This document shows, in pieces, positions 37,330 through 45,896 of a DNA stretch of 64,000 nucleotides. Within the stretch, counting starts at the first letter, position 1, and every line of letters starts with the position of its first letter. The position numbers were made by a program, and so were the translations under genes. The DNA comes from DASZBR01 sp035943935 (GTDB taxonomy: Bacteria > Pseudomonadota > Gammaproteobacteria > DASZBR01), in the NCBI GenBank assembly GCA_035943935.1, contig DASZBR010000017.1, positions 62,001 through 126,000 on the forward strand, written 5' to 3'. The notes below the pieces were generated by a model. It did no database searches. It was not told where the DNA came from and saw only the letters and a program-made list of their open reading frames with translations.

Positions 37330-38346
37330 CGCGCTGATCATCACGCTCTCGTTATCAACCGTGTTTTGTCCCAACGCGGTATTGTACGCAAGCGTTAAAT
37401 CCAATCCTGAACTGAATACGGCTTGTATGCCCGTGTTTACATTCACAAAGCTGTTATCCGTTACCGTATAAGGTATGAAGATTGTGGTTGCAGGAGAGAA
37501 AACACCCGCAGCAGCTTTAATATTTCTATTCATATTTAAAAACTGGTGATTGTAGGTTGTTTGTAAATACGGAACGAGTTGTGTGGTGCGGAATTGTGTC
37601 GCGTAATTCACTTGCCAGCCAGCGCCTGAAATTAATGAATCGTAATCTTGTTTGCCAAATTGTAATGGAACACCAATTGCGCCTGCATTCGTTGGCGTTT
37701 CAGCAAAACCATTAATCGTAATGTTTTGATAATCAATATTAACCAATGGGCCCGTTCTTAATTTTTTACTGAAGCAAATAAAGTTATATCCCAGTGTGCC
37801 GTTTAAATCGGTTTGCTGACCTGTCGTTTGTCCAGTGAGGTTTTGTGCGCCGATATTATGGTTGATATTGCTGTCGTCGATATTGCCGTACGTGGCGATC
37901 GCTGAGCCATAAAAATGGTGAAGTTTATAACCGGCAAAAATGCTGGCCAAATTTTCATCCACTTGAGCACTGCCGTTTCCGCGAGCGTAAGTCAGTGTTC
38001 CCATATTACGACCGACTGCAACGCCGTATATGCCGTGAGGGGTGTGATAATCCGTACCGAGGGTAAATGCATCAGCGTTGTCACGATAGCCGGGTTGAGA
38101 AATATTGCTGTTTTGAACGCGCACGGGGTTAGTGATAAACGTTCCAAACACTTGCCAGGTATCGGCGGGGGTATTACTGAGACCTGTTTGTAATGTGAGT
38201 AATTCAGCGCCAATTTGATTGTTTTGGCTATTCATAATAGAAATCGGAGTCGTCGCTAACGTTCCGGTATATTCAGGCGCGCCGGGAAATGCAGCCGCGG
38301 AAAATGCAGCTAATGTTAAAGGCAGGGCGATGACGAGCTTTTTCAT
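37312..38346 (-). CDS. Predicted outer-membrane beta-barrel protein
   Basis: The 344-residue protein starts with a clear signal peptide (MKKLVIALPLTLAAFSAAA, cleavage likely before FPGAP). The rest is a run of alternating amphipathic strands rich in Gly, Asn, Thr and aromatics, typical of a beta-barrel. It does not end in the usual terminal Phe but in SMPVL. The repertoire of strands suggests a 12-16 strand barrel, without certainty. No specific family was recognised. It has its own sigma-70 promoter and a GAGG Shine-Dalgarno. Its 3' end overlaps lpxK tail-to-tail. Confidence 0.7.
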   Translation of the reverse strand: MKKLVIALPLTLAAFSAAAFPGAPEYTGTLATTPISIMNSQNNQIGAELLTLQTGLSNTPADTWQVFGTFITNPVRVQNSNISQPGYRDNADAFTLGTDYHTPHGIYGVAVGRNMGTLTYARGNGSAQVDENLASIFAGYKLHHFYGSAIATYGNIDDSNINHNIGAQNLTGQTTGQQTDLNGTLGYNFICFSKKLRTGPLVNIDYQNITINGFAETPTNAGAIGVPLQFGKQDYDSLISGAGWQVNYATQFRTTQLVPYLQTTYNHQFLNMNRNIKAAAGVFSPATTIFIPYTVTDNSFVNVNTGIQAVFSSGLDLTLAYNTALGQNTVDNESVMISASMPVL

Positions 38347-38374
38347 ATGAAATCCTCACGAATAATCGACTTGC

Positions 38375-38403
38375 AAAATAGCAATAACGGGGCAGGAAGT
38401 CAA
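38375..38403 (-). promoter_or_regulatory. Sigma-70 promoter of the outer-membrane protein gene
   Basis: On the minus strand TTGACT (38403-38398) and TATTTT (38380-38375) are exactly 17 bases apart, about 30 bases upstream of the gene start. This is among the best -35/-10 pairs seen in the window. Confidence 0.7.
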
Positions 38404-38440
38404 AAGAAGGGGTTATATTTGCCGAATCAGATAATCAGAA

Positions 38441-38731
38441 TTATTGGCGAAGAGATTTGTTTTTGTCTCGTGCTATCTCTGGTTCTTTGGCTTTTATAGG
38501 GCCATTTTCTTCCTGTTGATCTAAGGCATAGAGTTTTTCTTGAGTGGCTTGACAGGTTTTTCCCCAGAATCTAAGTGCCCTTGCTATCTTCTTGCTAGTT
38601 TCCTCAGGAGATAACGGTGGGTTTCTGTGATGCAAACCTCGAATGTAATTTTTCATTCCAGCTTCAAATTCATCGAATGCTGTGTCGAGATCTATTTCGG
38701 GTACCTTTTCCATACCTTGATCAGCTGCCAT
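38441..38731 (-). CDS. Small hypothetical protein following the 1164-residue protein
   Basis: The 96-residue acidic/helical protein starts at the ATG at 38731, preceded by GGAGGAG; a start six codons earlier has no such site. It has no signal peptide or recognised domain. The middle is helical (AFDEFEAGMKNYIRGL; SKKIARALRFWGKTCQATQEKL) and the tail is charged and probably disordered. It lies 41 bases after the large upstream gene on the same strand and is probably co-transcribed. A small protein encoded after a large effector-like one may be a chaperone or immunity-like partner; this is speculation. Confidence 0.6.
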   Translation of the reverse strand: MAADQGMEKVPEIDLDTAFDEFEAGMKNYIRGLHHRNPPLSPEETSKKIARALRFWGKTCQATQEKLYALDQQEENGPIKAKEPEIARDKNKSLRQ

Positions 38732-38772
38732 ATAAGTCTCCTCCAACAATATTCAATAATATAGATTAGCTT

Positions 38773-41700
38773 TTATTCGTCACTACCAGCGCGGAAAGAT
38801 ATTCCTCGCTGCGCCTTTTTCTGTACTTCTTCTGTTATTACTGTTTGGGATAGTTTTTTCTCAGCTTCTCCAATACGTTTCGCTGAGTTTTCACGTTTAA
38901 TTTTGCTACCAGGGGGCGTGCCTAATTTGACAACCACAGTACCTTTATTTTTCAGAGAGCCGAGTTCAGGGCTGGTTTCTGAGGATGAGCTTTCTGAACC
39001 TGGTTTGTTTGAAGCAAAATCTTGTAAAGCCTCACCAAATGTTTTTAATGCGTCCTGGAATTTATGAAGCATATTGACTTGCGAGCTTGACGGCATTTCA
39101 CCAACAGGAGCAGGTATTTGGGGGGCTGTAGCGGAGGCTGTTGAGTTATTTGTTTCCCTAAATTTAAATTCAATCGGTGGTGCCCATGCAACCATTTTCC
39201 ACTCTTCATGAAATGGTTGTTCAGGAAAAAGAGCCGGCAATCGTGAAGATCTGAAAAGACTTTCTGCGCTAAATGCAGCGAGAATTTCAGGTGCAACAAT
39301 AATACTACCATTACCAGTAGTTCTCTCTATTTGTTCTTTTTGCGATTTTTCTACAACAGGCCCAGGTGTTTCTGCTTGAGCGACGGGCATTGTTGGAATC
39401 TCTTTTGCATTATTTACCACAACAACTTTCGCAGGTGCGCGTTTTAGAGAATCTTTTGAATAGGTACTCAGTTCTGCAATAACTTTCCCGAAACTTCCTT
39501 TAACTTCGCGTTGTCGCATTTCGCGTCGAGCAGTGGTTTGAGCGCCTAAGTCTATACCGACTGAGGGATGTATCGCAGAGATATTGCTTACAAGCATGTT
39601 ATCTAATTCATCATCATTGTACTGATGTAAACCTGAGACGAATTGTTGAGAATCTTCAGTAAGACCGAGTGTACCGAGTTCCTTCATCAATTTAACAAAG
39701 CTCTCTTCCTTAAAAAATGTCTTGAGAAGAGCGAGGTTGGCTTTACGCTTTGTTTTGTCGCCGTGAGTATTCTCAAAAGATAATGTTTTAACAGTGCTAG
39801 CGACTTTAGCGTTTACTCTCGTGTTTTTAAATTTTTCTGCGAAAGTTAAAAGACGAATAAAATCTTTTTCGAGAGTTTCAGCATTTTCGCCAGGATTTCG
39901 AAGTTTTTGTGAGAACGCTTCAAGACGGCGATCAAATTTTTCTTCACAAAATTCAATGGGTAAGCTTGCTCCAACAGATTTGGACTCAACCAAATTCGCC
40001 ACATCTTCAAATGTAAATTTTTCCACTGCTTCTTTTTGCTTTTCTATTTCTGCATTTGCTTCCCGTTTGTATCTGCGTAGACCAAATACATGCTCTAAAA
40101 ATCTCGGTTTGAATTTTTCTCGTTTTGCGCCATCGACCAAAACTGTCAGCGTTTTACCTGTTGTATCGAGAGCGGCAAGCTTCTTCATCTGTACAATTTG
40201 AATTTCTGATGCGGATTTATGCAGTGCTTTGCGTGATGTGCTCCACCAAAATCGAGGTGTTTGTTTTGTTGTTTCTACGAGAAATTTATTAATACCATAG
40301 ACGTCACCGGGGAGTGAGGCGAGTGTAACCAGTTCGTTGCCCAATTTTGCTTTGTTCTCGAAAGCAAAACGAAGCACGCTATTTTTCCATGCGTCATCGC
40401 TAGTGTTGCGGGATCTTAAACATTCTTCAACACTGATTTGATATGCCATCAATAGATTGAGTGCGATATCATCCAAGGTAGCATGCATGAACGTAGTCAT
40501 TTCTACGTTTTGTCTTATAGGAGGAATGCTTTCTGCTAATTCGAGTAACGCTGTTTTGCATTCTAGGTCCACTTCATCCAGATTTTCTGGAAGTTCATCA
40601 AGCCTTCTGCGAAGAATAGAGGCATTGGATTCTGCGCATAGGGCAGCCGTATTATTTTGTGATTCATTACGTTCAATCACACTCACATTAACATTCTGAA
40701 GCGCTGTTTGAACGTCTGTATTGGTATCTTCAAGTTCAACTCTAAGATTTCTTGAGTAGAGTGTTTCGCCTTGTTTATTTTCACGAAACACAACAATGTT
40801 TATTTCTAGTTTTTTTTCTGCCGTAGAGGAAATATAAATTTTGTAATTGTGGCCATGAAATCCAGAGGCTTTTAATTTACGCTCTAAGCTGGGGTCCATA
40901 AAATCTTGCTTAAACATAGGGTCATCAGCAAGTGTGAAAATACCTTCAAGATTCATTAAGAGAAATAGGTGCTTGCGAAGCGCTGGAGAGATCGCTGGGT
41001 TTCGACTGAGGGCATCGATAGTTGTGGGTTCGCTAGAACCTTCGTGAACAAATAAAAGATTGGGTTGACCCCTTTCTTTTTCTTTCTCAGTGGCAATCAA
41101 TAATTTGGGGAGTGGCTGTGCTCGTTGAGGAAGCTCCGTACAGTTTAACTGTGCATCCAAATAATCTTCAACAAATTGAATATCTCCGAGAGCGGCTTTA
41201 TTCCGATGTAAACTCAGAACAAATGCGAGATTTTCATTGCTCCAGATCGCAGCGGGATCTTTGTTTTCAGGTTTTTCTCGAAAGGTAGTAGTACTCTCAA
41301 GTGTATTGTTGAGTTGGTTATTCAAATAGCTCTCAACAAATTGAATATCGTTTGGATCAGTTCCATTGACATTTCTTGTTGATGCGCAAAGTTCGCGGAG
41401 AGCAGTTTCAAATTCTTGATCGATGTGCGGTTTATCTCTTTTAAGTAAATCGATGATACGTTGTAAGCAAAGTTGTTTTTCGAATGGCAATTTTTCTAAA
41501 CTTGCTGCTGATAAGGGCAGTAATTTTTTATCTAAGTTTGTATTTTTCGTTAAGTAAATAGCTTCTGCTTTTAATATTTGATAGATAGAAGCGGTGAGAT
41601 TATCTTCATGCGAATCAAATTCAAATCCATCTTTATTGACTTTAAAGGTAGATTTAGAAGTAAGAGGTGGAGCAATAGTGAGTTTAGCTGTTCCACTTGC

Positions 41701-42267
41701 AGAGAGGAATTCATGGAAAGTTGCTTCGACAGTAAGAAAAATTTCTCCATTATCATTAATGTTGATTTCGTATAAAGGCTCGCTTGCGGTGAGTCCAACG
41801 CCGAGTTTTTTTCTCTCTACAAGCTGTTTTACGTAAGTGATTCCATTCCAGCCGAAACCACCTTGTGAGCCAAAATCGATAAGATGAGCTATGGCGCCAC
41901 GTGTTTCAGCAAACTTATGATGGGGATCTACTTTTTCAACTATAAAATCTATAATTGTGGTTCTAACGGTTTCTGTTTTTGCATTAGATAAGTCAGTATT
42001 TTCTTGTACCGTTCCGCTTTCGGCTTCTGAGAGATTTGTTGAAAGAGCATTAGGTTCAAAATGCGTTTCAAGAATGGCCTCTTCTTGAATTTTTAATTTA
42101 CTACCGTCCGGGTTTGTAATGGCTCCCGTCCATTGTGTAAGGAAAAAGGCTTCTCTTTTTTTGGAGGGTTTTTGTTTAAATTTTTGAACGTAGGAATTCG
42201 GATCCTGGCTAAGGATATCTTCAACATCTTTTGTAGTCAGCGTCGCTGGAAAGGCTTCGTGAGCCAT
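38773..42267 (-). CDS. Large hypothetical protein, possible secreted effector
   Basis: No family was recognised in this 1164-residue protein. The ATG at 42267 is preferred over one eleven codons upstream, because GGTGGGA precedes it and because the upstream one would lie almost on the expected transcription start of the PmrA-like promoter. The sequence is largely helical and hydrophilic with no signal peptide or membrane segment. Residues about 120-250 look like a beta-rich domain. A Pro/Ser-rich linker (about 1030-1110) leads to a charged C-terminal tail (VQKKAQRGISFRAGSDE). Absence of known domains, size, the linker-plus-tail C-terminus and the PmrA-like box together suggest a Dot/Icm-type substrate. 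That is inference. Confidence 0.7.
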   Translation of the reverse strand: MAHEAFPATLTTKDVEDILSQDPNSYVQKFKQKPSKKREAFFLTQWTGAITNPDGSKLKIQEEAILETHFEPNALSTNLSEAESGTVQENTDLSNAKTETVRTTIIDFIVEKVDPHHKFAETRGAIAHLIDFGSQGGFGWNGITYVKQLVERKKLGVGLTASEPLYEININDNGEIFLTVEATFHEFLSASGTAKLTIAPPLTSKSTFKVNKDGFEFDSHEDNLTASIYQILKAEAIYLTKNTNLDKKLLPLSAASLEKLPFEKQLCLQRIIDLLKRDKPHIDQEFETALRELCASTRNVNGTDPNDIQFVESYLNNQLNNTLESTTTFREKPENKDPAAIWSNENLAFVLSLHRNKAALGDIQFVEDYLDAQLNCTELPQRAQPLPKLLIATEKEKERGQPNLLFVHEGSSEPTTIDALSRNPAISPALRKHLFLLMNLEGIFTLADDPMFKQDFMDPSLERKLKASGFHGHNYKIYISSTAEKKLEINIVVFRENKQGETLYSRNLRVELEDTNTDVQTALQNVNVSVIERNESQNNTAALCAESNASILRRRLDELPENLDEVDLECKTALLELAESIPPIRQNVEMTTFMHATLDDIALNLLMAYQISVEECLRSRNTSDDAWKNSVLRFAFENKAKLGNELVTLASLPGDVYGINKFLVETTKQTPRFWWSTSRKALHKSASEIQIVQMKKLAALDTTGKTLTVLVDGAKREKFKPRFLEHVFGLRRYKREANAEIEKQKEAVEKFTFEDVANLVESKSVGASLPIEFCEEKFDRRLEAFSQKLRNPGENAETLEKDFIRLLTFAEKFKNTRVNAKVASTVKTLSFENTHGDKTKRKANLALLKTFFKEESFVKLMKELGTLGLTEDSQQFVSGLHQYNDDELDNMLVSNISAIHPSVGIDLGAQTTARREMRQREVKGSFGKVIAELSTYSKDSLKRAPAKVVVVNNAKEIPTMPVAQAETPGPVVEKSQKEQIERTTGNGSIIVAPEILAAFSAESLFRSSRLPALFPEQPFHEEWKMVAWAPPIEFKFRETNNSTASATAPQIPAPVGEMPSSSQVNMLHKFQDALKTFGEALQDFASNKPGSESSSSETSPELGSLKNKGTVVVKLGTPPGSKIKRENSAKRIGEAEKKLSQTVITEEVQKKAQRGISFRAGSDE

Positions 42268-42316
42268 AATTTCCCACCATTTAAATACGTTAAACCGCAA
42301 TTTTTAGTGCGGACAC

Positions 42317-42349
42317 AATATATCGTAGTAACCTTAAGGAAATATTAAA
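42317..42349 (-). promoter_or_regulatory. PmrA-like box and -10 upstream of the 1164-residue protein gene
   Basis: On the minus strand TTTAATATT-N2-CTTAAGGTT (42349-42330) is followed after 7 bases by TATATT (42322-42317). It closely matches the tandem PmrA consensus reported for Legionella and Coxiella (cTTAATatT-N2-cTTAATatT). The leader to the ATG at 42267 is about 40 bases. Confidence 0.62.
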
Positions 42350-42390
42350 TTTTAGAATTTTTGGAATGTTTTTAGCCACTTTTGGGGAGC

Positions 42391-42669
42391 CTATTTATTA
42401 TTTTTGAGTCTTGGTGCTAACGAAGGTACAGCTTTTGCGACAATATCCACATTCCTCTGTGTTCTATTCAAAAAATCTCTCAGAGTTTGCTCCATTTTCT
42501 GTTTTTTGTGTATGAGAGCACTAGGATCTTTGCCCTCTTTTATTGCTGCTTCAATTTCTTTATCTTTATTCAGAATGTAAGTAACTGCAGCTGATCTGTG
42601 TTGGAGGTAGTTTTCGACATTTGTTTCGATTTTCTTCAGATAAGATTTTTTCGTGTACTCATCAAACAT
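42391..42669 (-). CDS. Small helical hypothetical protein
   Basis: The 92-residue basic, coiled-coil-like protein begins at ATG 42669, eight bases after AAGGAGG; the longer frame from 42738 overlaps the previous gene and has no such site. No domain or signal peptide is seen. Heptad-like spacing in KKIETNVENYL and KKQKMEQTLRDFL suggests a helical bundle or dimer. It lies 34 bases after the 578-residue protein gene and should share its transcript, mirroring the large-plus-small arrangement at 42267-38441. Function unknown. Confidence 0.6.
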   Translation of the reverse strand: MFDEYTKKSYLKKIETNVENYLQHRSAAVTYILNKDKEIEAAIKEGKDPSALIHKKQKMEQTLRDFLNRTQRNVDIVAKAVPSLAPRLKNNK

Positions 42670-42703
42670 TTTGCTTGCCTCCTTGTTAGCGAAAGTGTTG
42701 TTA

Positions 42704-44440
42704 CTAAAAATTACAACTGGCGCTCCGGCGGTGTTCACGGCTGTTTACAGCGGAGTTCACTGCATCATAGTCTTTGACCTTGGTTTCTACTAATGGACGA
42801 ATTGCTGCTGGAGCATTGGAGCGCAGCTGAGTATTTTCTACAGTCTCATCATTACCCGTTTTTTTTCTGGCAGGTGGTATTATTCTTAGAACTTGAGAAA
42901 AAGTTCTTGCGGCTGAGGTTTTTGCTTCACCGTTCGCTACGATAACTGCAGCTTCCCGGATTGCCGCTTCTGCTTCCTGAAGTCCTGCTTCAACATCTCC
43001 TGGGGTACCTGGTTCTGACGAAGCACTACTTCTTGGTGTAGTAATCGAATCTTTCTTCGTTTCGTTGGTATCAGTATTTTCGGAGGTATTGGTTGCTGCC
43101 TCAACGGGTTTTTTCTCTGCAACATCTGCTGCAAGCGTAATATTGAAAAGTTCAAGTTTTGCTTTAAGGGTGAGTTCTTCAGCTTCTTTGACGCTTTTTT
43201 TCGCACTCGCAAGAGGTATCAATGACATTAAAAAACGAAATAATCTTGTAAGAGGTCCTGGGTTAGCCGTTTCTTCAATATAACTTACTGCATTCACGAC
43301 ATTTTTTTTCTTTTCTAAATTATTCACGGGAGTTAAGAAAAAATCACTAAAGCTACCTTTTGCTATAGCTTGCTCGAATCCTCTTTTCTTTGTTTTTTCA
43401 TAATTCCAGCTCTTCGAATCTAAAGATGATAAAAAGCTATCAAACGTTATTCCGTTCTTTCTGAATTCTTCCAGTAATTCTGTGTTCTTTTTCTTCGTAC
43501 TATTTTCGCTATTCAAGGAACTATCACCAGCAGTAGTATTAGATGTGGGGGTTAGTGCTGGCCTGCTGACACTATTTTTTACAATATCTGGATGAGATTC
43601 TTTAAACTTAGAAAGAGCTTCTAAACAGAAAAGCTTCTTTTTGCTACCAGTGCTATCTTTGGCTGTTTCACTGAGCATAACCAAAATAGCTTCTGCTTCT
43701 TTTTCACGGTTTTTAGATTTTAATGAACGAATAGCATCAGCTACTTCATTTGATGTTAAAACTTTTGGTTCACTAAAAAATAAAGCTGAAAGAAATTCTT
43801 TTTGAGATGCGTGACCGGATAAAGCGTATCTCAAAACAGAAGCTCGAATATGCGCAGGTTTTTTTAAGTGCTCGAAAATTTCACTAAGTTGTTCGCTTGT
43901 CGCAGCTTCGATTGTGCGGATAAGATGAATACGATGAGGATGCTGGTTTTCTTGAGATGATCCTAGAGAAAAAATCTCGACAATGGTTTCTGCTTGTTCT
44001 TTCGGCGTGAAGTGGTTAAAAGATTTTTGAAATTCCTCTCTGCTCATTGTCAGAAACTCAGGATTTGATACAAGCTTTAACTCAGATGTCAGTGCCGAAA
44101 GTTCGGCTTGAAAATAGCGAAGTAATTTTTTTGCTGCTTTTTTATGCTGGAGTGGTTTTAAAACATACTCGACAACATTTTTAAGGAATTGGCGTCGAGC
44201 ATAGAGTGATGACGGGCTAGTGTTGTATGTTGCAACGGTTCTTTTAAGCTCGGTTAGCTGGGCTTGTGGCAGTTTTCCTTCTCCAAAAGTGGCTCGGTAT
44301 AGAGTTCTTGCTGATTCAAGTTTTTTAAGGTCTGACACAAACTGGGCATTAGCGATAAAACCTGCTTTCTTAACACGAGCGCTGCCTGCTTCAAACGAAG
44401 AAACAGTTTTTCTGTCTTGCTCAGCGTATGTGGAATGCAT
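42704..44440 (-). CDS. Hypothetical helical protein, possible secreted effector
   Basis: The 578-residue protein matches no family I recognise. The first 300 residues are helical with HEAT-like spacing. A Ser/Asn-rich linker (about 300-330) follows, then one hydrophobic stretch near 405-420 (LFRFLMSLIPLASA). A disordered Thr/Ser/Glu-rich region (about 455-500) leads to a Ser/Arg-rich tail (REHRRSASCNF). No signal peptide is present. AGAGGT precedes the ATG. Its promoter carries a PmrA-like box with the same spacing as the one before the 1164-residue protein. A type IV effector is a reasonable guess but not shown. Confidence 0.68.
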   Translation of the reverse strand: MHSTYAEQDRKTVSSFEAGSARVKKAGFIANAQFVSDLKKLESARTLYRATFGEGKLPQAQLTELKRTVATYNTSPSSLYARRQFLKNVVEYVLKPLQHKKAAKKLLRYFQAELSALTSELKLVSNPEFLTMSREEFQKSFNHFTPKEQAETIVEIFSLGSSQENQHPHRIHLIRTIEAATSEQLSEIFEHLKKPAHIRASVLRYALSGHASQKEFLSALFFSEPKVLTSNEVADAIRSLKSKNREKEAEAILVMLSETAKDSTGSKKKLFCLEALSKFKESHPDIVKNSVSRPALTPTSNTTAGDSSLNSENSTKKKNTELLEEFRKNGITFDSFLSSLDSKSWNYEKTKKRGFEQAIAKGSFSDFFLTPVNNLEKKKNVVNAVSYIEETANPGPLTRLFRFLMSLIPLASAKKSVKEAEELTLKAKLELFNITLAADVAEKKPVEAATNTSENTDTNETKKDSITTPRSSASSEPGTPGDVEAGLQEAEAAIREAAVIVANGEAKTSAARTFSQVLRIIPPARKKTGNDETVENTQLRSNAPAAIRPLVETKVKDYDAVNSAVNSREHRRSASCNF

Positions 44441-44463
44441 ATATAGTGTGACCTCTGTCGGCC

Positions 44464-44496
44464 ATTATATAGTATAAACCTTAAGAAAACATTAAG
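44464..44496 (-). promoter_or_regulatory. PmrA-like box and -10 upstream of the 578-residue protein gene
   Basis: On the minus strand CTTAATGTT-N2-CTTAAGGTT (44496-44477) is followed after 7 bases by a perfect TATAAT (44469-44464). The start codon is 23 bases beyond. Similarity to the site at 42317-42349 continues about 40 bases further upstream with one single-base gap, so both copies probably descend from one promoter region. Confidence 0.68.
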
Positions 44497-44538
44497 AGTT
44501 CAATATTTTTGGAGTGTTTTTAGCCAGTTTTTGCAGGA

Positions 44539-45195
44539 TTAGCTTTCTATTTTGCTCAATTCTTCGACAGTTCCGACGTTATGCCAGAGTCCTTGATACA
44601 GCTCACCGGTCACCAGATGGCGTTCTGCGGCCTCCCGGAAGAGAGGGGCGAGGCGAAATCGGCCTGGAGTGCTGCCCTTGAATAAGTCCGGGTTACACAG
44701 GGCAATATTGGCGTAAGTATGTTCTGGATCATTGCCTATCAACCCCTGAGGGTCCAACGAAAAGTCACCCTTGGTGTTGTAATCAGGATTGGGGACCAAA
44801 ATCAGATGGGCTAGGGCGTTAAACCCTTTTGCCCGTTCGACCAATTTCTCATAGGGATAATCTGTATAAATATCCGAACTGATCACCAAAAACGGATCAT
44901 TACCTAAAAGAGAAAGTGCATTAAAAATTCCACCGCCGGTTTCTAATAATTCAGGTTCATACGAATACATAATCTTGAGATTAAATTTTTTGCCATCGCC
45001 TAACGTATCACGAATTTTATCTGCCAAATGCGAAATATTAATGACGACTTCTTTAATGCCAATCGATGATAATTTTTCAAGTTGATGAATTATTAAAGCT
45101 TTATTTTTAACAGGAATTAAGGCTTTTGGAAGAGAATCGGTGAGGGGGCGTAAGCGTTCACCACGACCGGCAGAAAGTAAAATCGCGCGAGTCAT
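44539..45195 (-). CDS. murU: N-acetylmuramate alpha-1-phosphate uridylyltransferase (MurU-type nucleotidyltransferase)
   Basis: MurU makes UDP-MurNAc from MurNAc-1-phosphate in the peptidoglycan recycling route that bypasses de novo synthesis. The 218-residue protein has the sugar nucleotidyltransferase motif LSAGRGERLRPLTD and PKALIPV, then ETGGGI and the metal-binding SSDIYTD. Sequence alone cannot exclude a mannose-1-phosphate guanylyltransferase, but amgK upstream and lptD beyond it match the amgK-murU-lptD locus of Pseudomonas. The ATG overlaps the hicB stop (ATGA), so translation is tied to the inserted toxin-antitoxin pair. Confidence 0.85.
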   Translation of the reverse strand: MTRAILLSAGRGERLRPLTDSLPKALIPVKNKALIIHQLEKLSSIGIKEVVINISHLADKIRDTLGDGKKFNLKIMYSYEPELLETGGGIFNALSLLGNDPFLVISSDIYTDYPYEKLVERAKGFNALAHLILVPNPDYNTKGDFSLDPQGLIGNDPEHTYANIALCNPDLFKGSTPGRFRLAPLFREAAERHLVTGELYQGLWHNVGTVEELSKIES

Positions 45196-45650
45196 AAAGT
45201 ATCCATCAATGTTTCGATCGGATGTAATCGAATTTCGACTATAGCGCCCATTGCTTGCGCTGCACGCTTAATGCTTTTCATTGTAAGATTTTTGCCTGAG
45301 GATTCCATGCGTTGATAACTTTGATAGGGAACATGCATGGCTTTTGCGACTTCAGCTAAAGAAAAATGCGTGTCTTTTCGTAATAAATGAAGCAAAACCG
45401 GCGCTGAAACATCTGGGCTTGGCATTATGGGAACTTCATTTTTTCTAAGACGTGAAGGTTCTGGGATATGATCACTTTTTTCAATGCGGTCGAGTAACAT
45501 TAAATCCAATACTTCACGCGCATTAAAAATAGCCTCTTCATAAGTTTCGCCATCAGTGAATGCATTTTTGATATCGCGAAACGTCACAAGATAACCTTTT
45601 CCGTCGGGTTTAATTTTCGCACCGTACACAAGTTGAATAGTTTTTTTCAT
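45192..45650 (-). CDS. hicB: HicB-type antitoxin with C-terminal HTH
   Basis: The 152-residue protein has an N-terminal HicB fold (GYLVTFRDIKNAFTDGETYEEAIFNAREVL) and a C-terminal helix-turn-helix (SLAEVAKAMHVPYQSYQRME) of the Xre type. Family members neutralise HicA and repress their own promoter. It starts 6 bases after hicA and overlaps the murU start. The HTH would be expected to act on a site upstream of hicA, or of amgK if all four genes are one operon. Confidence 0.87.
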   Translation of the reverse strand: MKKTIQLVYGAKIKPDGKGYLVTFRDIKNAFTDGETYEEAIFNAREVLDLMLLDRIEKSDHIPEPSRLRKNEVPIMPSPDVSAPVLLHLLRKDTHFSLAEVAKAMHVPYQSYQRMESSGKNLTMKSIKRAAQAMGAIVEIRLHPIETLMDTL

Positions 45651-45656
45651 TTCGTT

Positions 45657-45848
45657 TTATCCTAGTAACTTAACACCTGTTTGTTTCTCGATTGCTTTAA
45701 TTAGTCCAATTCCTAAATCTCTTTTTCCGTGAACTGGGACAGGAACAGAGCGATGGTTTTTCTTTTCCATCTTGTAATGACTGCCGCGGGTATGAGTATG
45801 TTTCCAACCTGCTTGCTCAAGTAATCTAATGATTTCTTTTCCGTTCAT
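45657..45848 (-). CDS. hicA: HicA-type mRNA interferase toxin
   Basis: The 63-residue protein has the dsRBD-like HicA fold: KEIIRLLEQAGW, then GSHYKM with catalytic His24, and VPVPVHGKRDLGIGLIKAIEKQ. HicA toxins cut mRNA. The toxin gene precedes the antitoxin, the usual order for this family. It lies 48 bases after amgK on the same strand, inside what is a two-gene operon in other bacteria. Confidence 0.9.
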   Translation of the reverse strand: MNGKEIIRLLEQAGWKHTHTRGSHYKMEKKNHRSVPVPVHGKRDLGIGLIKAIEKQTGVKLLG

Positions 45849-45896
45849 CGATTGGCCTTATTAGAGATAAAGAAGTATAGGGTGTTTCAAGGTTAA

